DNA of 51,932 nt from an uncultured Campylobacter sp. (GTDB taxonomy: Bacteria; Campylobacterota; Campylobacteria; Campylobacterales; Campylobacteraceae), in assembly GCA_934718785.1 (NCBI GenBank), contig CAKVAF010000014.1, positions 1 to 51,932 of the forward strand, read 5' to 3'. The notes under the pieces are model-generated. The model saw only the letters and a program-made list of their open reading frames with translations. It searched no databases and was not told the DNA's origin. Shown in pieces: positions 18,432 through 27,067 of this stretch. Position 1 is the stretch's first letter, and every line of letters begins with the position of its first letter. Made by a program: the position numbers and the translations under genes.

Positions 18432-20095
18432 TATTGCCTATCAATGTTTCACAAAGTGATTTCAACGCTGCAAAAGCTAAATTTGAAAAAGTCGTGGGCA
18501 AGGCAAATATGTTTAGCTCTGAAGAGGACTTAAACCTCTACCGCGACGCTTACAGCCCACAATGGGACGACAGCGACGAGCCTATCCCATCACTTGCGCT
18601 AGCTCCTAAAAGCACGGCTGAAGTGCAAGCCATCGTAAAAATCGCTAATGAGTATAAAATCCCGCTTTTTCCTATCTCCACAGGTAAAAATTTAGGCTAT
18701 GGTGGCAGCGCACCGCAGCGCAGAGGCGATGTCATCGTGGATTTAAAAAGAATGAATAAAATCATTGAAGTCGATGACAGGCGCAATTTTTGCATTTTAG
18801 AACCCGGTGTGAGTTATTTTGATCTTTACGAATATGTCGAGCAAAGAAATCTCAATGTCTTTTTAGATATCCCAGATCCTGGCTGGGGCTCGCCTGTGGG
18901 CAATGCGCTCGATCATGGCTGGGGATATAGCTATGGCATGTATAGGGATCATTTTGGCTCGCATTGTGGTATGGAAGTGGTGCTGGCAAATGGCGAAGTT
19001 TTGCGCACAGCAATGGGCGCGCTGCCCGGAGCTAAGACTTTTGCTGAGAATAAATACGGCTATGGTCCCTATATAGACGGACTTTTCTCGCAGTCAAATT
19101 TTGGTATCGTTACGAAAATGGGCTTTTGGATGATGCCAAAGCCTGAGCATTATTTGCTCGTGTCTTTGAGCATGAAAAGGCGCGATGATTTAATCCCTGC
19201 GGTGAGCATTTTAAATTATTTAGAAGATAGCTTCATCGTGGGCTGGCCACTTTATCGAAGCCCACTTAATCCCCCGCACGGTGAAGCAATGAACGCTGAA
19301 CTTGAGGGCTATTTAAGCTCAAAGCGGGGCTTTCCAGACCTTGATAAAATTCAAAGCTACGCGCTTAAAAATAAAATCCCTTACTGGCAAATCGATATCC
19401 CGCTTTATGGCTGCAAAGAAGTGTGCCATGCGAATTTAAACTACATCAAAGAAAGATTTAAAATCATCGAAGGGGCTGAAATTTCGATCGTGCAAGAGTT
19501 TGCCCTGCCTTTAAATTTAGAGCAGAAAAAAGCGCTCAAGCACAAAGTGAGCCTTGGAATTCCAAATATGGAGATTTTTTGGCTTTCAACGCGGGGTAAG
19601 GTGCGTGAGCCAAGCGATGGGCATGTGTGGTTTTCGCCCATTATCCCGCGCGATGGCAAGGAGCTTTTAAAATGCCAAGATGTTTATATAGAAGTCTTTC
19701 ACGAGCTGGGGATGAAATCACCCATAACGCCTTTTGCGCACCCTAGAAGCTGGATGTATCGCGCTTTTTGCTTTATGCTCGCTTTCAACAACTCGCGCAC
19801 CGACACGCAGGCAAATCTTAAAATGCGCGAAGCTTACAGGCAAATGGTCAAAGTCGCTGCGGACAATGGCTGGGGCGATTATAGAGCAGCACCGACTTTT
19901 CAAGATGATGTGATGGCGGCGTATTCGTTTAATAATCACGCCTTGCGCCGCTTTAACGAGCAGCTAAAAGACTGCATCGATCCTAATGGAATTTTAGCCC
20001 CGGGTCGTGATGGAATTTATCCACAAAATGCCAGATCTCAGCGCTTTGCGAATGCAAAACTTGATGAAAAAGCGCTTAAAGGAGCTAAAAAATGA
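18428..20095 (+). CDS. FAD-linked oxidoreductase of the VAO / p-cresol methylhydroxylase family
   Basis: The 555-residue flavoprotein has the PCMH-type FAD fold: FPISTGKNLGYGGSAPQRRGDVIVDL (pyrophosphate loop, residues about 82-106), then GNALDHGWGYSYGMYRDHFG, and near the end AADNGWGDYRAAPTFQDDVMAAYSFNNHALRRFNEQLKDCIDPNGILAPGRDGIYP. This layout matches the PchF subunit of 4-cresol dehydrogenase and related eugenol/vanillyl-alcohol enzymes, which oxidise para-alkyl phenols. The residue that links FAD covalently in PchF (a Tyr) could not be placed with certainty; the region is WFSPIIPRDGKELLKCQDVYIE. The ATG overlaps the Tat gene, and the stop overlaps the cytochrome start, so subunits are translated together. 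The substrate is unproven; p-cresol, a gut product of tyrosine fermentation, is one candidate. Confidence 0.8.
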   Translation: MILPINVSQSDFNAAKAKFEKVVGKANMFSSEEDLNLYRDAYSPQWDDSDEPIPSLALAPKSTAEVQAIVKIANEYKIPLFPISTGKNLGYGGSAPQRRGDVIVDLKRMNKIIEVDDRRNFCILEPGVSYFDLYEYVEQRNLNVFLDIPDPGWGSPVGNALDHGWGYSYGMYRDHFGSHCGMEVVLANGEVLRTAMGALPGAKTFAENKYGYGPYIDGLFSQSNFGIVTKMGFWMMPKPEHYLLVSLSMKRRDDLIPAVSILNYLEDSFIVGWPLYRSPLNPPHGEAMNAELEGYLSSKRGFPDLDKIQSYALKNKIPYWQIDIPLYGCKEVCHANLNYIKERFKIIEGAEISIVQEFALPLNLEQKKALKHKVSLGIPNMEIFWLSTRGKVREPSDGHVWFSPIIPRDGKELLKCQDVYIEVFHELGMKSPITPFAHPRSWMYRAFCFMLAFNNSRTDTQANLKMREAYRQMVKVAADNGWGDYRAAPTFQDDVMAAYSFNNHALRRFNEQLKDCIDPNGILAPGRDGIYPQNARSQRFANAKLDEKALKGAKK

Positions 20096-20535
20096 AAAAT
20101 TTAAAAGTGATTTTTGCGCTAATTTTAGGCGCACTTTTCGCGCTTGCAGCTGAGAAAGAATGGCTAAATAAAGGCGTGAGTATCGATACTTTCGAGTATA
20201 AATCAAATGCTTCAAACTCGCCCGCAGCACTTTCGATCGTGCCAAGCAAGGCGCTGAGCTCAAAACAAGCCAAGGGGCAAAAAATTTATAGCAAATGGTG
20301 CTTGCCTTGTCATGGCGAAGCAATGCCCGGCACAAATGCTTTAAATGTCGCTTATGAGGGCTCTTTGCCAGGGCTTTTAGAAAGGCGCGAGGACTTAAGC
20401 CCTGAAGTGATAGCCACTTTCGTGCGCTATGGCAAGCACTCTATGCCATTTTTTAGAAAAACTGAAATCAGCGATGAAGAGTTAAAGCTACTTGCTGATT
20501 ATCTTAGCAATGCTCATAAATTCATTAAAAAATGA
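20092..20535 (+). CDS. c-type cytochrome subunit of the flavocytochrome
   Basis: A 147-residue secreted monoheme cytochrome. A Sec signal (residues 1-20, cleavage after ALAA) is followed by the heme site CLPCH (Cys70, Cys73, His74) and a likely axial Met118 in KHSMPFFRK, in a cytochrome-c class I context ending LADYLSNAHK. The start overlaps the flavoprotein stop (ATGA). In PCMH the cytochrome subunit takes electrons from the flavin and passes them to the periplasmic cytochrome c pool. The same role here is inferred from the gene order. Confidence 0.85.
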   Translation: MKNLKVIFALILGALFALAAEKEWLNKGVSIDTFEYKSNASNSPAALSIVPSKALSSKQAKGQKIYSKWCLPCHGEAMPGTNALNVAYEGSLPGLLERREDLSPEVIATFVRYGKHSMPFFRKTEISDEELKLLADYLSNAHKFIKK

Positions 20536-20553
20536 GTTAAAATGGGATTTAAA

Positions 20554-20590
20554 GCAGAATTTCACATTATAAAATAATTTGAAATTCTGC
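20554..20590. terminator. Near-perfect 17-bp palindrome after the cytochrome gene
   Basis: GCAGAATTTCA / TGAAATTCTGC pairs over 11 bp and continues inward as ATTAT/ATAAT around an AAA loop, with one mismatch (20565/20579). It starts 18 bases after the stop. There is no long T run, so termination is plausible but not certain; an operator is possible. Confidence 0.45.
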
Positions 20591-20784
20591 GATTTGATTC
20601 TAAAAATTTACAAGCGCCATAAATTAAATCATATTTTTCAAAATTTTATAATCTAACTCATTTAAAACATCCTTGAGTTTTAGAAATTCTTCATTTCAAA
20701 AAGCCAGCGAAGTCATTCATAAATTTTTGCGAAAGTAAAATAGGTTTTAACTTTATCAACTATAATTTATTTTTCTATGCTCTT

Positions 20785-21222
20785 TTAAGCCTTAAAATAA
20801 AGCGTGAAGTAGATTAAAACAATGTAGCGGCAAGTTTTGCCAAGTGTGATAAAAAAAGCAGCCTTGAAAAATGGATATTTACCAAGCCCAAGAGCCAGAG
20901 CAAAAATATCGCCCACCACAGGCAAAAAGGTCAAAAACGCATAAATCGCGCCGTAACGCTCAATATTTGCATTCATTTTGGCAAGTTTTTGCAAGGATTT
21001 TTTAAAGTATTTTTCTAGGATAAAACTCTCTCCAAAGCGTGCTAAAGCATAGGTGCTAAGGCTTCCTAGCGCATTACCTGCGCTTGCTGATACAAGCACT
21101 AAAAGCGGGTTAAAATCTTTAAGCAAAAAGCCCACCACAAAGGCTTCGCTAGCAAGCGGATAAAGCGTGGCTGAGATGAAGCTAACAAGAAAAAGTCCGC
21201 CATAGCTTAGGCTTTCTAGCAT
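20785..21222 (-). CDS. YqaA/DedA-like (VTT-domain) membrane protein
   Basis: A 145-residue inner-membrane protein with four or five hydrophobic segments. The features GLFLVSFISATLYPLASEAFVVGFLL, ASAGNALGSLSTYALARFG and FLTFLPVVGDIFALALGLGKYPFFKAAFFITLGKTCRY are the YqaA/DedA layout (polar residues in re-entrant loops). DedA-type proteins are linked to undecaprenyl-phosphate or lipid flipping and envelope homeostasis; for the small YqaA branch the function is unknown. It is the last of three minus-strand genes with gaps above 50 bases, so co-transcription is uncertain. Confidence 0.8.
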   Translation of the reverse strand: MLESLSYGGLFLVSFISATLYPLASEAFVVGFLLKDFNPLLVLVSASAGNALGSLSTYALARFGESFILEKYFKKSLQKLAKMNANIERYGAIYAFLTFLPVVGDIFALALGLGKYPFFKAAFFITLGKTCRYIVLIYFTLYFKA

Positions 21223-21335
21223 TTAAAACTCTTTTACGCCGCTGTTTTAAGGGCTTTTGCTGCTTTTAAAATTTTAAACATCTCAAGCGCGCTTTTTACC
21301 TAAAAATTTGCTTAAATTCATCAAAATTAACCCAC

Positions 21336-21791
21336 TCAGCGCTTTAGTAAAAAAATGCTTAAATCCTTGCTTGCAAGCTCAAAGCCTTGTTTTGTTGGTT
21401 TGATTTTAAAGCCCTCTTTTAAATTTGTGAGTAAAATGTCTTCAAACTGCATAATCTCAGGCTCACAAAGCATTTTTGTCGAAGTGGTGTCATCGCTAAA
21501 TTTTAGCAAGTTATTTTGAAATTTAAACGAGCCAAAAAAGCGGTTACACCCCACAAAGCCCGCGTAAATATCTTTATCATCTTCTTTTTTAAAGCCTAGA
21601 AACGACTCAGCCACAGCGCTTAGCTCTTTATCCTTAAAAATGATTTTTTCAATGCTAAAATTTTGATCTTGTAAAAAATTGGCGTTCTCATCTTTGCAAG
21701 CTACAAAAAGCGTTAAGCTCGCTGTAAAAACAGCACTTGCAAGCATTAAATTTATACTTTTCTTTGCTAACTTAATATTTTTCATTCTCAT
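21336..21791 (-). CDS. META/HslJ-domain lipoprotein
   Basis: The protein has 151 residues. A lipoprotein signal ends in LFVAC (lipid Cys near residue 32; an ATG two codons in would shorten it). The mature part carries the META-domain signature GFVGCNRFFGSF ... STKMLCEPEIMQFEDILL, as in HslJ. Outer-membrane or periplasmic HslJ/META proteins are associated with stress and drug tolerance, but the function is unclear. Two cysteines (GCNR and LCEP) are conserved in the family. Confidence 0.75.
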   Translation of the reverse strand: MRMKNIKLAKKSINLMLASAVFTASLTLFVACKDENANFLQDQNFSIEKIIFKDKELSAVAESFLGFKKEDDKDIYAGFVGCNRFFGSFKFQNNLLKFSDDTTSTKMLCEPEIMQFEDILLTNLKEGFKIKPTKQGFELASKDLSIFLLKR

Positions 21792-21842
21792 CCTTTAAAA
21801 CTAAAGCACTCATTGAAATTTAAACAAGCATTCAAGCACGCA

Positions 21843-23435
21843 TTAAATTTGAAAATGGCTCAGCTCTTTTTCTAAATTATGACACACCACTTTTAACTCA
21901 TCGGCAACGCCAAGCAAAACCTTGGAAATTTCTTCGTTTTGATTACTGATTTGCACACTTTTTTGCATACTTTCGAGTAAATTTTCAATGTGAGCCTGAG
22001 AGCCTTTTATCCTTTGCACGCAAAGATTTACCAGATCTCGCGCGTTTTGATTACAGCTTTTAACTTCGCTAGCTTCATTTACAAGCGTGCTGGCATCTTC
22101 GTTTAAGGAATTTATGCTTGAAGCATTATTTTTCATTAAATTTGAAATTTCATTGATATTTTTAAGCAGCTCTTTAGTGATTGCAGCTATGGAAACTAGG
22201 GATTCTTCGCTTGTTTGAGCCAGCACTCTAATGTCTTCAGCGATGACAGAAAAGCCCCGCCCAAACTGCCCTGCGCGCGCTGCTTCAATGCCCGCATTTA
22301 AAGAAAGCAAATTCGTCTTATCCGCAATATCATCCATAATGTCAGACGCCTTTTTAATGCTATTTGCTTGCGCTTGCATATGCTCGATTTTATGCGCGAG
22401 CTCATTTTCATTTTGCGCGCTTTTGCTCGCCTTTTTTGCCACTTCAAAGAGTGAATTTATCATCTCTTCAAGCAGCTTATAGGACTTTTCATTGGCTTCA
22501 TTTGCCCTTAAAGAAAGCGCTGAAATGTCGCTTAAATCACTGCCTACTTGCTGAGAGATATTAAAAGAATCCGCCGTTTTTTGATGATTTTCGTGTGTGA
22601 TTTTATTGAGCTCGATGGCATTTTCATTTAAAAGCTTGCTTTGAGTATCGACATTTTGCGAATTTGTATGCGTTGAAAGGATAGTCTTTTGAATTTTTTC
22701 TATAAATTCATTGATGTAAAAACAAGCTTTTGCAATCTCGCCCTTGCCTTTAATCTCAATCCTATCTTTTAAATTGCCATTGCCTTTGGCAAGGTCTTTT
22801 GCGTGGCTTAAAAGCTCTAAAATAGGCTTAATCACAACTAGTCTTAGCACATAAAGCACCAAAATCACGGTAATAAGAAGTGCCAAGCCAAAGATGACAG
22901 CATAAGTGCTGCTCGTGCGGCTTAAGTCGCGCTCGATATTTTCAAGGCTGTTGTAAATATCCATAACGCCGATGACATCGCCAATTTTAGCATTTGCATG
23001 ACAGCTCACACAACTTTCATCAGCCACCAGCGGGCGCACCAGCCGCATGTAGTTTTTGCCGTCTTTATTGAAATTTAAAGTCTTAATCTCAGGCTTTTTA
23101 AACTGCTCTAAAATCACGCTTTCACTTGAAATTTCAACATCCTTTATCTCAAAAAGCTCAATGGTCTCTTTAGAAGGATAAAGATGAATATCTGCGATAT
23201 TATCGATACTGCGCGCATCTTTTATGGCTTCATCGATTTTTTGTGCATCGCCAAAGTTCATCGCCATTCTAAGCGTTTGAAACACCGAAGCAGAAGTCGT
23301 CTCAAGGCTTTGCAAATTAATCTTTGTGCTTGTTTTTTCAAAGTCCTTATAAAGCACGATTTGCATAATGAAAAAGCTCGTTAAAAGCACAAGTATCATC
23401 GCCATAGAAATTTTAAAGCTTATTTTATGAAACAT
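21843..23435 (-). CDS. Methyl-accepting chemotaxis protein with heme-type CxxCH sensor
   Basis: A 530-residue transmembrane chemoreceptor: TM1 about residues 7-29, a periplasmic sensor about 30-175, TM2 about 177-198 and HAMP about 198-255. The signalling domain has the hairpin tip region [42 protein letters not shown]. The periplasmic domain contains [21 protein letters not shown], i.e. Cys142-x-x-Cys145-His146, a c-type heme attachment site like that in heme-PAS receptors of Geobacter. It therefore probably senses redox state or a gas ligand and drives energy taxis. The neighbours (cytochrome bd oxidase divergently transcribed, c-type flavocytochrome downstream) suit a respiratory signal. 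Confidence 0.88.
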   Translation of the reverse strand: MFHKISFKISMAMILVLLTSFFIMQIVLYKDFEKTSTKINLQSLETTSASVFQTLRMAMNFGDAQKIDEAIKDARSIDNIADIHLYPSKETIELFEIKDVEISSESVILEQFKKPEIKTLNFNKDGKNYMRLVRPLVADESCVSCHANAKIGDVIGVMDIYNSLENIERDLSRTSSTYAVIFGLALLITVILVLYVLRLVVIKPILELLSHAKDLAKGNGNLKDRIEIKGKGEIAKACFYINEFIEKIQKTILSTHTNSQNVDTQSKLLNENAIELNKITHENHQKTADSFNISQQVGSDLSDISALSLRANEANEKSYKLLEEMINSLFEVAKKASKSAQNENELAHKIEHMQAQANSIKKASDIMDDIADKTNLLSLNAGIEAARAGQFGRGFSVIAEDIRVLAQTSEESLVSIAAITKELLKNINEISNLMKNNASSINSLNEDASTLVNEASEVKSCNQNARDLVNLCVQRIKGSQAHIENLLESMQKSVQISNQNEEISKVLLGVADELKVVCHNLEKELSHFQI

Positions 23436-23771
23436 TTTTAGTCCTTAGAATTTTTAAGTTCAAAATTTGAGATTTGCTTGCTTAAAATCCAAATTTAAAA
23501 TTTAAAACTCAATTCAAAAACCGTTGCCACTATTTTCAAATCAATCAATTTAAAAATTTTAATTTTATTGTAGCACTTATTTTTTTGATTTTCAATGATT
23601 TTTAAAAGAATTTAAACAATTTATATCACTTTATTTACTTAAAAGTATCAAAATATTAAAATTTCATTTATTTTTATTTAAGTTTGTTTAAATTTATTTA
23701 AAAAATTATGATTTTTTCTCAACTTTGTAGTATAATTTGATTTTTAAAAATTTCAAACTCAGGTTTAAAAA
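23436..23771. other. 336-base intergenic region between chemoreceptor and oxidase operons
   Basis: Very AT-rich divergent promoter region. A perfect TATAAT lies at 23731-23736. I see no gene, RNA or strong hairpin in it. Confidence 0.6.
23731..23736 (+). promoter_or_regulatory. -10 box of the cytochrome bd operon
   Basis: Consensus TATAAT preceded by GTAG and a T-rich stretch, 36 bases before the DUF4492 ATG. Confidence 0.6.
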
Positions 23772-24014
23772 ATGCTAGTAAATTCTTTTAAAAAGGGCTT
23801 TGGGGCTCTTGTTTGGGTGTTTAATTTTTACAAAGAAGGTTTTTTGAATTTAACTCTTGGAAAAACTTTGTGGAAAATCATATTCATCAAGCTTTTTGTG
23901 ATGTTTGTCATCCTTAAAATGTTTGTTTTTGATGAAAATTTTAAAACAATTTATAAAAGTGATAGCGAAAAAAGCGCGTTTGTGCTTGAGAATTTAACGA
24001 AAAACAAGGAGTAA
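23772..24014 (+). CDS. DUF4492 small membrane protein of the bd oxidase operon
   Basis: An 80-residue protein with one hydrophobic segment (about residues 34-52, LWKIIFIKLFVMFVILKMFVF) and a charged C-terminus. Its sequence and place directly before cydA match the DUF4492 protein of other Campylobacter (Cj0080 as I recall). Its stop is two bases before the cydA ATG, so the pair is co-translated. An assembly role is inferred from its constant position. Confidence 0.85.
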   Translation: MLVNSFKKGFGALVWVFNFYKEGFLNLTLGKTLWKIIFIKLFVMFVILKMFVFDENFKTIYKSDSEKSAFVLENLTKNKE

Positions 24015-24016
24015 AA

Positions 24017-25534
24017 ATGGCAGAACTTAGCAGTGTGGATTGGAGCAGAGCGCAGTTTGCACTCACCGCTCTTTATCACTTCATTTTTGTGCCTTTGACG
24101 CTGGGTTTATCCTTTATTTTAGCGATTATGGAGACCATTTATGTCAAAACGGGCGATTTGAAATGGCGTAAAATCACGCGTTTTTGGATGGCACTTTTTG
24201 CGATAAACTTTGCCATTGGCGTGGCTACGGGCATTATTATGGAGTTTGAGTTTGGTACGAACTGGGCAAATTATAGCTGGTTTGTGGGCGATATTTTTGG
24301 CGCGCCTTTGGCGGTTGAGGGCATTATGGCTTTCTTTTTGGAAGCTACTTTTTTTGCGGTAATGTTTTTTGGCTGGGATAAGGTCAGCAAGGGCTTTCAC
24401 CTGCTTTCAACTTGGTGCGTTGCCATAGGCAGCAATCTCTCAGCCTTTTGGATACTCGTTGCAAACGGCTGGATGCAATATCCTGTGGGCATGCACTTTA
24501 ACCCTGAGAGCGCGCGCAATGAAATGCTAAATTTCTTTGAAGTTGCCTTTTCTCCAGTGGCTGTGGCGAAATTTTTACACACCATAGGAAGTGGCTTTGT
24601 CATCGCAGCGCTTTTTGTGATGGGCATTTCAGCCTTTTATTTGCTTAAAAATCGCCACCACGATGAAGCCAAGAAAAGTCTCGTCGTGGGCGCTTCTTTT
24701 GGGCTCATTTGCTCGGTATTTTTATTTTTCAGTGGCGATGAAAGTGCTTATCGCGTGACGCAAACGCAGCCGATGAAACTTGCGGCAATGGAAGGACTTT
24801 ACAGGGGCGAAAACCGCGCAGGAATCGTAGCTTTTGGCGTTTTAAATCCAGCTAAAAAGATCGATAATAACGAAAGCGTGTTTTTATTTAACCTTGAAAT
24901 TCCTTACGCGCTGTCGATTTTAGGCAACCGAGATCCTAATTCTTTTGTGCCGGGCATTGAAGATTTGATTTATGGCAACGAAGCTAAGGGCATTTTGCCG
25001 ATGCAAACGCGCATTGATAGTGGTAAAATCGCCGTTGATGCGCTCAGCAAATTTAACTCAGCTAAAGAAAATAACGACACACAAGCCATGCAAGCAAATC
25101 GCACGCTTTTAGAAAAGCATTTTAAAGACTTTGGCTATGGCTATTTAAATGCCCCTGAAGAGACTATTCCACCTGTGGCGCTGACCTTTTACAGCTTTCA
25201 CATAATGGTTGCTTTAGGCAGCTTTTTCTTAGCGCTTTTCATCGTGGTGCTTTATCTTAGCATGGCAAATGATATTGAGAAATTTAGAAAAATCTTGTGG
25301 CTTTGTATTATCGCTATCCCGCTTGGCTTTATCGCTGCAGAGTGTGGCTGGATCGTGGCTGAAGTGGGCAGGCAGCCTTGGGCGATACAGGATTTAATGC
25401 CTGTGGGCGTGGCTGCGACAAATCTTGGCTCAGTCAATGTCAAAATTTCGTTCGCCCTTTTTGCCGTGCTTTTCACCGCTCTTTTAATCGCCGAGCTTAA
25501 AATTCTTTTCACGCAGATTAAAAAGGGGTTTTGA
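24017..25534 (+). CDS. cydA: Cytochrome bd-type (CioA) quinol oxidase subunit I
   Basis: The heme- and quinol-binding subunit of the cyanide-insensitive terminal oxidase that reduces oxygen at the inner membrane. At 505 residues it carries about nine transmembrane helices. His21 (ALYHFIFVPLTLGL) is the heme b595 or d ligand position, KFLHTIGSGFV holds another axial His, and AEVGRQPWAIQDLMPVGVAA is the quinol-site GRQPW motif. Campylobacter enzymes of this type lack heme d absorption and are called CioA. AAGGAG precedes the start. The operon order is DUF4492-cydA-cydB-small membrane protein. Confidence 0.95.
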   Translation: MAELSSVDWSRAQFALTALYHFIFVPLTLGLSFILAIMETIYVKTGDLKWRKITRFWMALFAINFAIGVATGIIMEFEFGTNWANYSWFVGDIFGAPLAVEGIMAFFLEATFFAVMFFGWDKVSKGFHLLSTWCVAIGSNLSAFWILVANGWMQYPVGMHFNPESARNEMLNFFEVAFSPVAVAKFLHTIGSGFVIAALFVMGISAFYLLKNRHHDEAKKSLVVGASFGLICSVFLFFSGDESAYRVTQTQPMKLAAMEGLYRGENRAGIVAFGVLNPAKKIDNNESVFLFNLEIPYALSILGNRDPNSFVPGIEDLIYGNEAKGILPMQTRIDSGKIAVDALSKFNSAKENNDTQAMQANRTLLEKHFKDFGYGYLNAPEETIPPVALTFYSFHIMVALGSFFLALFIVVLYLSMANDIEKFRKILWLCIIAIPLGFIAAECGWIVAEVGRQPWAIQDLMPVGVAATNLGSVNVKISFALFAVLFTALLIAELKILFTQIKKGF

Positions 25535-25597
25535 TGAAAAATTTAGCACAATTTAAAAATTTCACACATTTAAATTTAAAGAATTTGGAGAATTAAA

Positions 25598-26725
25598 ATG
25601 TTTTTTGGCTTAGAATTAAACGCACTTCAAATTTATTGGTGGATTATCGTAAGCCTTTTAGGTGGGCTTTTGGTGTTTATGTTTTTCGTGCAAGGCGGAC
25701 AAAGTTTGCTTGATTGTCTGGCTAAAAATGAGCTTGAAAAAAGTATGCTTGTAAATTCACTGGGGCGCAAATGGGAGCTTGGCTTTACCACGCTTGTGCT
25801 TTTTGGTGGGGCGTGCTTTGCGGCGTTTCCACTTTTTTATAGCACGAGTTTTGGCGGGGCTTACTGGGCTTGGCTGGCGATTTTATTTTGCTTCATTTTA
25901 CAAGCGGTAAGCTATGAATACCGCAAAAAAGAAGGCAATGTCTATGGCAGCAAAACTTACGAGCTTTTTTTGAAAATCAATGGCTATTTGGGCGTTTTCT
26001 TAATTGGCGTGGCAGTGAGCAGCTTTTATAGTGGCTCGCATTTTAGCTTAAACGCGCATAATTTCGTGCAGTGGGATAGCCCTTTGCGTGGGCTTGAGCT
26101 TTTGGCAAATCCTTATAATTACCTACTTGGACTTGCTTTGGTGTTTTTAAGCCGCGTTTTAGGGGCTGCTTATTTTATGAACAATATCGCTGATGATGAG
26201 CTTAAAAACCGCGCCTCAAGGCAAATTCTTATAAACGGCGTGCCTTTTTTACTCTTTTTTATCGGCTTTTTAGCGTGGATTTTGCTTAAAGATGGCTTTG
26301 TTATAGGCGCAAATGGCGAAATTTCTTTGCAAAGCTTTGCCTATTTTAAGGGGCTTTTAAAGATATGGGTGAGCATTATTTTGCTTTTAGTGGGCGTGTT
26401 TTTTGTGATTACTGGGCTTTGGCTTGGCATTTTCATTAAAGCGCGTTGTGCGATTTGGAATTTAGGCTTAGGCACTATTTTAGCAGTGTTTGCACTCTTT
26501 TTAGCGCTAGGGCTTGGTGGAACGGCGTTTTATCCTAGCCTTTCAAATTTACAAAGCTCGCTCACCATACACAACGCAAGCAGCAGCTACTATACGCTTA
26601 GCGTGATGGCTTATGTGTCCTTACTTGTGCCTTTTGTACTCGCCTATATCATCTATGTGTGGCGCGCAATGGATAGGGTCAAAATCACGCGCGAAGAGAT
26701 CTCAAACGATCATCACGCTTATTAA
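25598..26725 (+). CDS. cydB: Cytochrome bd-type (CioB) quinol oxidase subunit II
   Basis: The partner subunit of CydA, 375 residues with eight or nine hydrophobic helices. The opening LQIYWWIIVSLLGGLLVFMFFVQGGQSLL is the CydB signature, including the GG-Q segment. A 63-base spacer, rich in aaattta repeats, separates it from cydA. GGAG precedes the ATG. It is followed 9 bases later by a 40-residue membrane protein. Confidence 0.94.
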   Translation: MFFGLELNALQIYWWIIVSLLGGLLVFMFFVQGGQSLLDCLAKNELEKSMLVNSLGRKWELGFTTLVLFGGACFAAFPLFYSTSFGGAYWAWLAILFCFILQAVSYEYRKKEGNVYGSKTYELFLKINGYLGVFLIGVAVSSFYSGSHFSLNAHNFVQWDSPLRGLELLANPYNYLLGLALVFLSRVLGAAYFMNNIADDELKNRASRQILINGVPFLLFFIGFLAWILLKDGFVIGANGEISLQSFAYFKGLLKIWVSIILLLVGVFFVITGLWLGIFIKARCAIWNLGLGTILAVFALFLALGLGGTAFYPSLSNLQSSLTIHNASSSYYTLSVMAYVSLLVPFVLAYIIYVWRAMDRVKITREEISNDHHAY

Positions 26726-26734
26726 GGAGAATTT

Positions 26735-26857
26735 ATGGAAGCTTTATTTTTACTCGCTTGGCCTTTGGTGATTTATCTTTCTTATAAATTCATCAGGCTC
26801 AATCTCAATCAACTGGATAAACTCGAGCGTTTAAAAGAACTTGAAAAAGATAAATAA
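26735..26857 (+). CDS. 40-residue single-helix membrane protein, CydX-like candidate
   Basis: ATG with AAGGAG seven bases upstream, nine bases after cydB. It encodes 40 residues: an N-terminal hydrophobic helix (EALFLLAWPLVIYLSYKFI) then a charged helical tail. Size, topology and position match CydX/CydS-type small subunits that stabilise bd oxidases; sequence alone cannot prove that. A similar short ORF follows cioB in C. jejuni (Cj0083, from memory). Confidence 0.7.
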   Translation: MEALFLLAWPLVIYLSYKFIRLNLNQLDKLERLKELEKDK

Positions 26858-26865
26858 TCTTACAA

Positions 26866-26898
26866 AACTGCGGCATAAGTTTTAAATTTGTCGCAGTT
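26866..26898. terminator. Weak hairpin after the bd operon
   Basis: AACTGCG (26866-26872) pairs with CGCAGTT (26892-26898) around a 19-base AT-rich loop; no T run follows. Could end the cyd operon; low confidence. Confidence 0.3.
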
Positions 26899-27067
26899 AA
26901 TCATCTTAAAAATTTCTCAAAGCCCTTTTTAAAATTGGTGTCGCAGTTTTTAATCTTAAAACTTATAAATTTCTAAAACACTCTAAAGCCTTATTTTAAG
27001 CACTTTTAAAAACGAATTTGTTTTTAAGCTAAATTTCATTACAATTCTTTTAAAAAAAGCGTGCAAA

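Noticed and set aside
25534..25597. Possible 20-residue peptide between cydA and cydB
   Set aside because: An ATG overlaps the cydA stop and reads to TAA at 25595, but the sequence is aaattta-type repeat DNA and lacks a ribosome binding site; most likely spacer.
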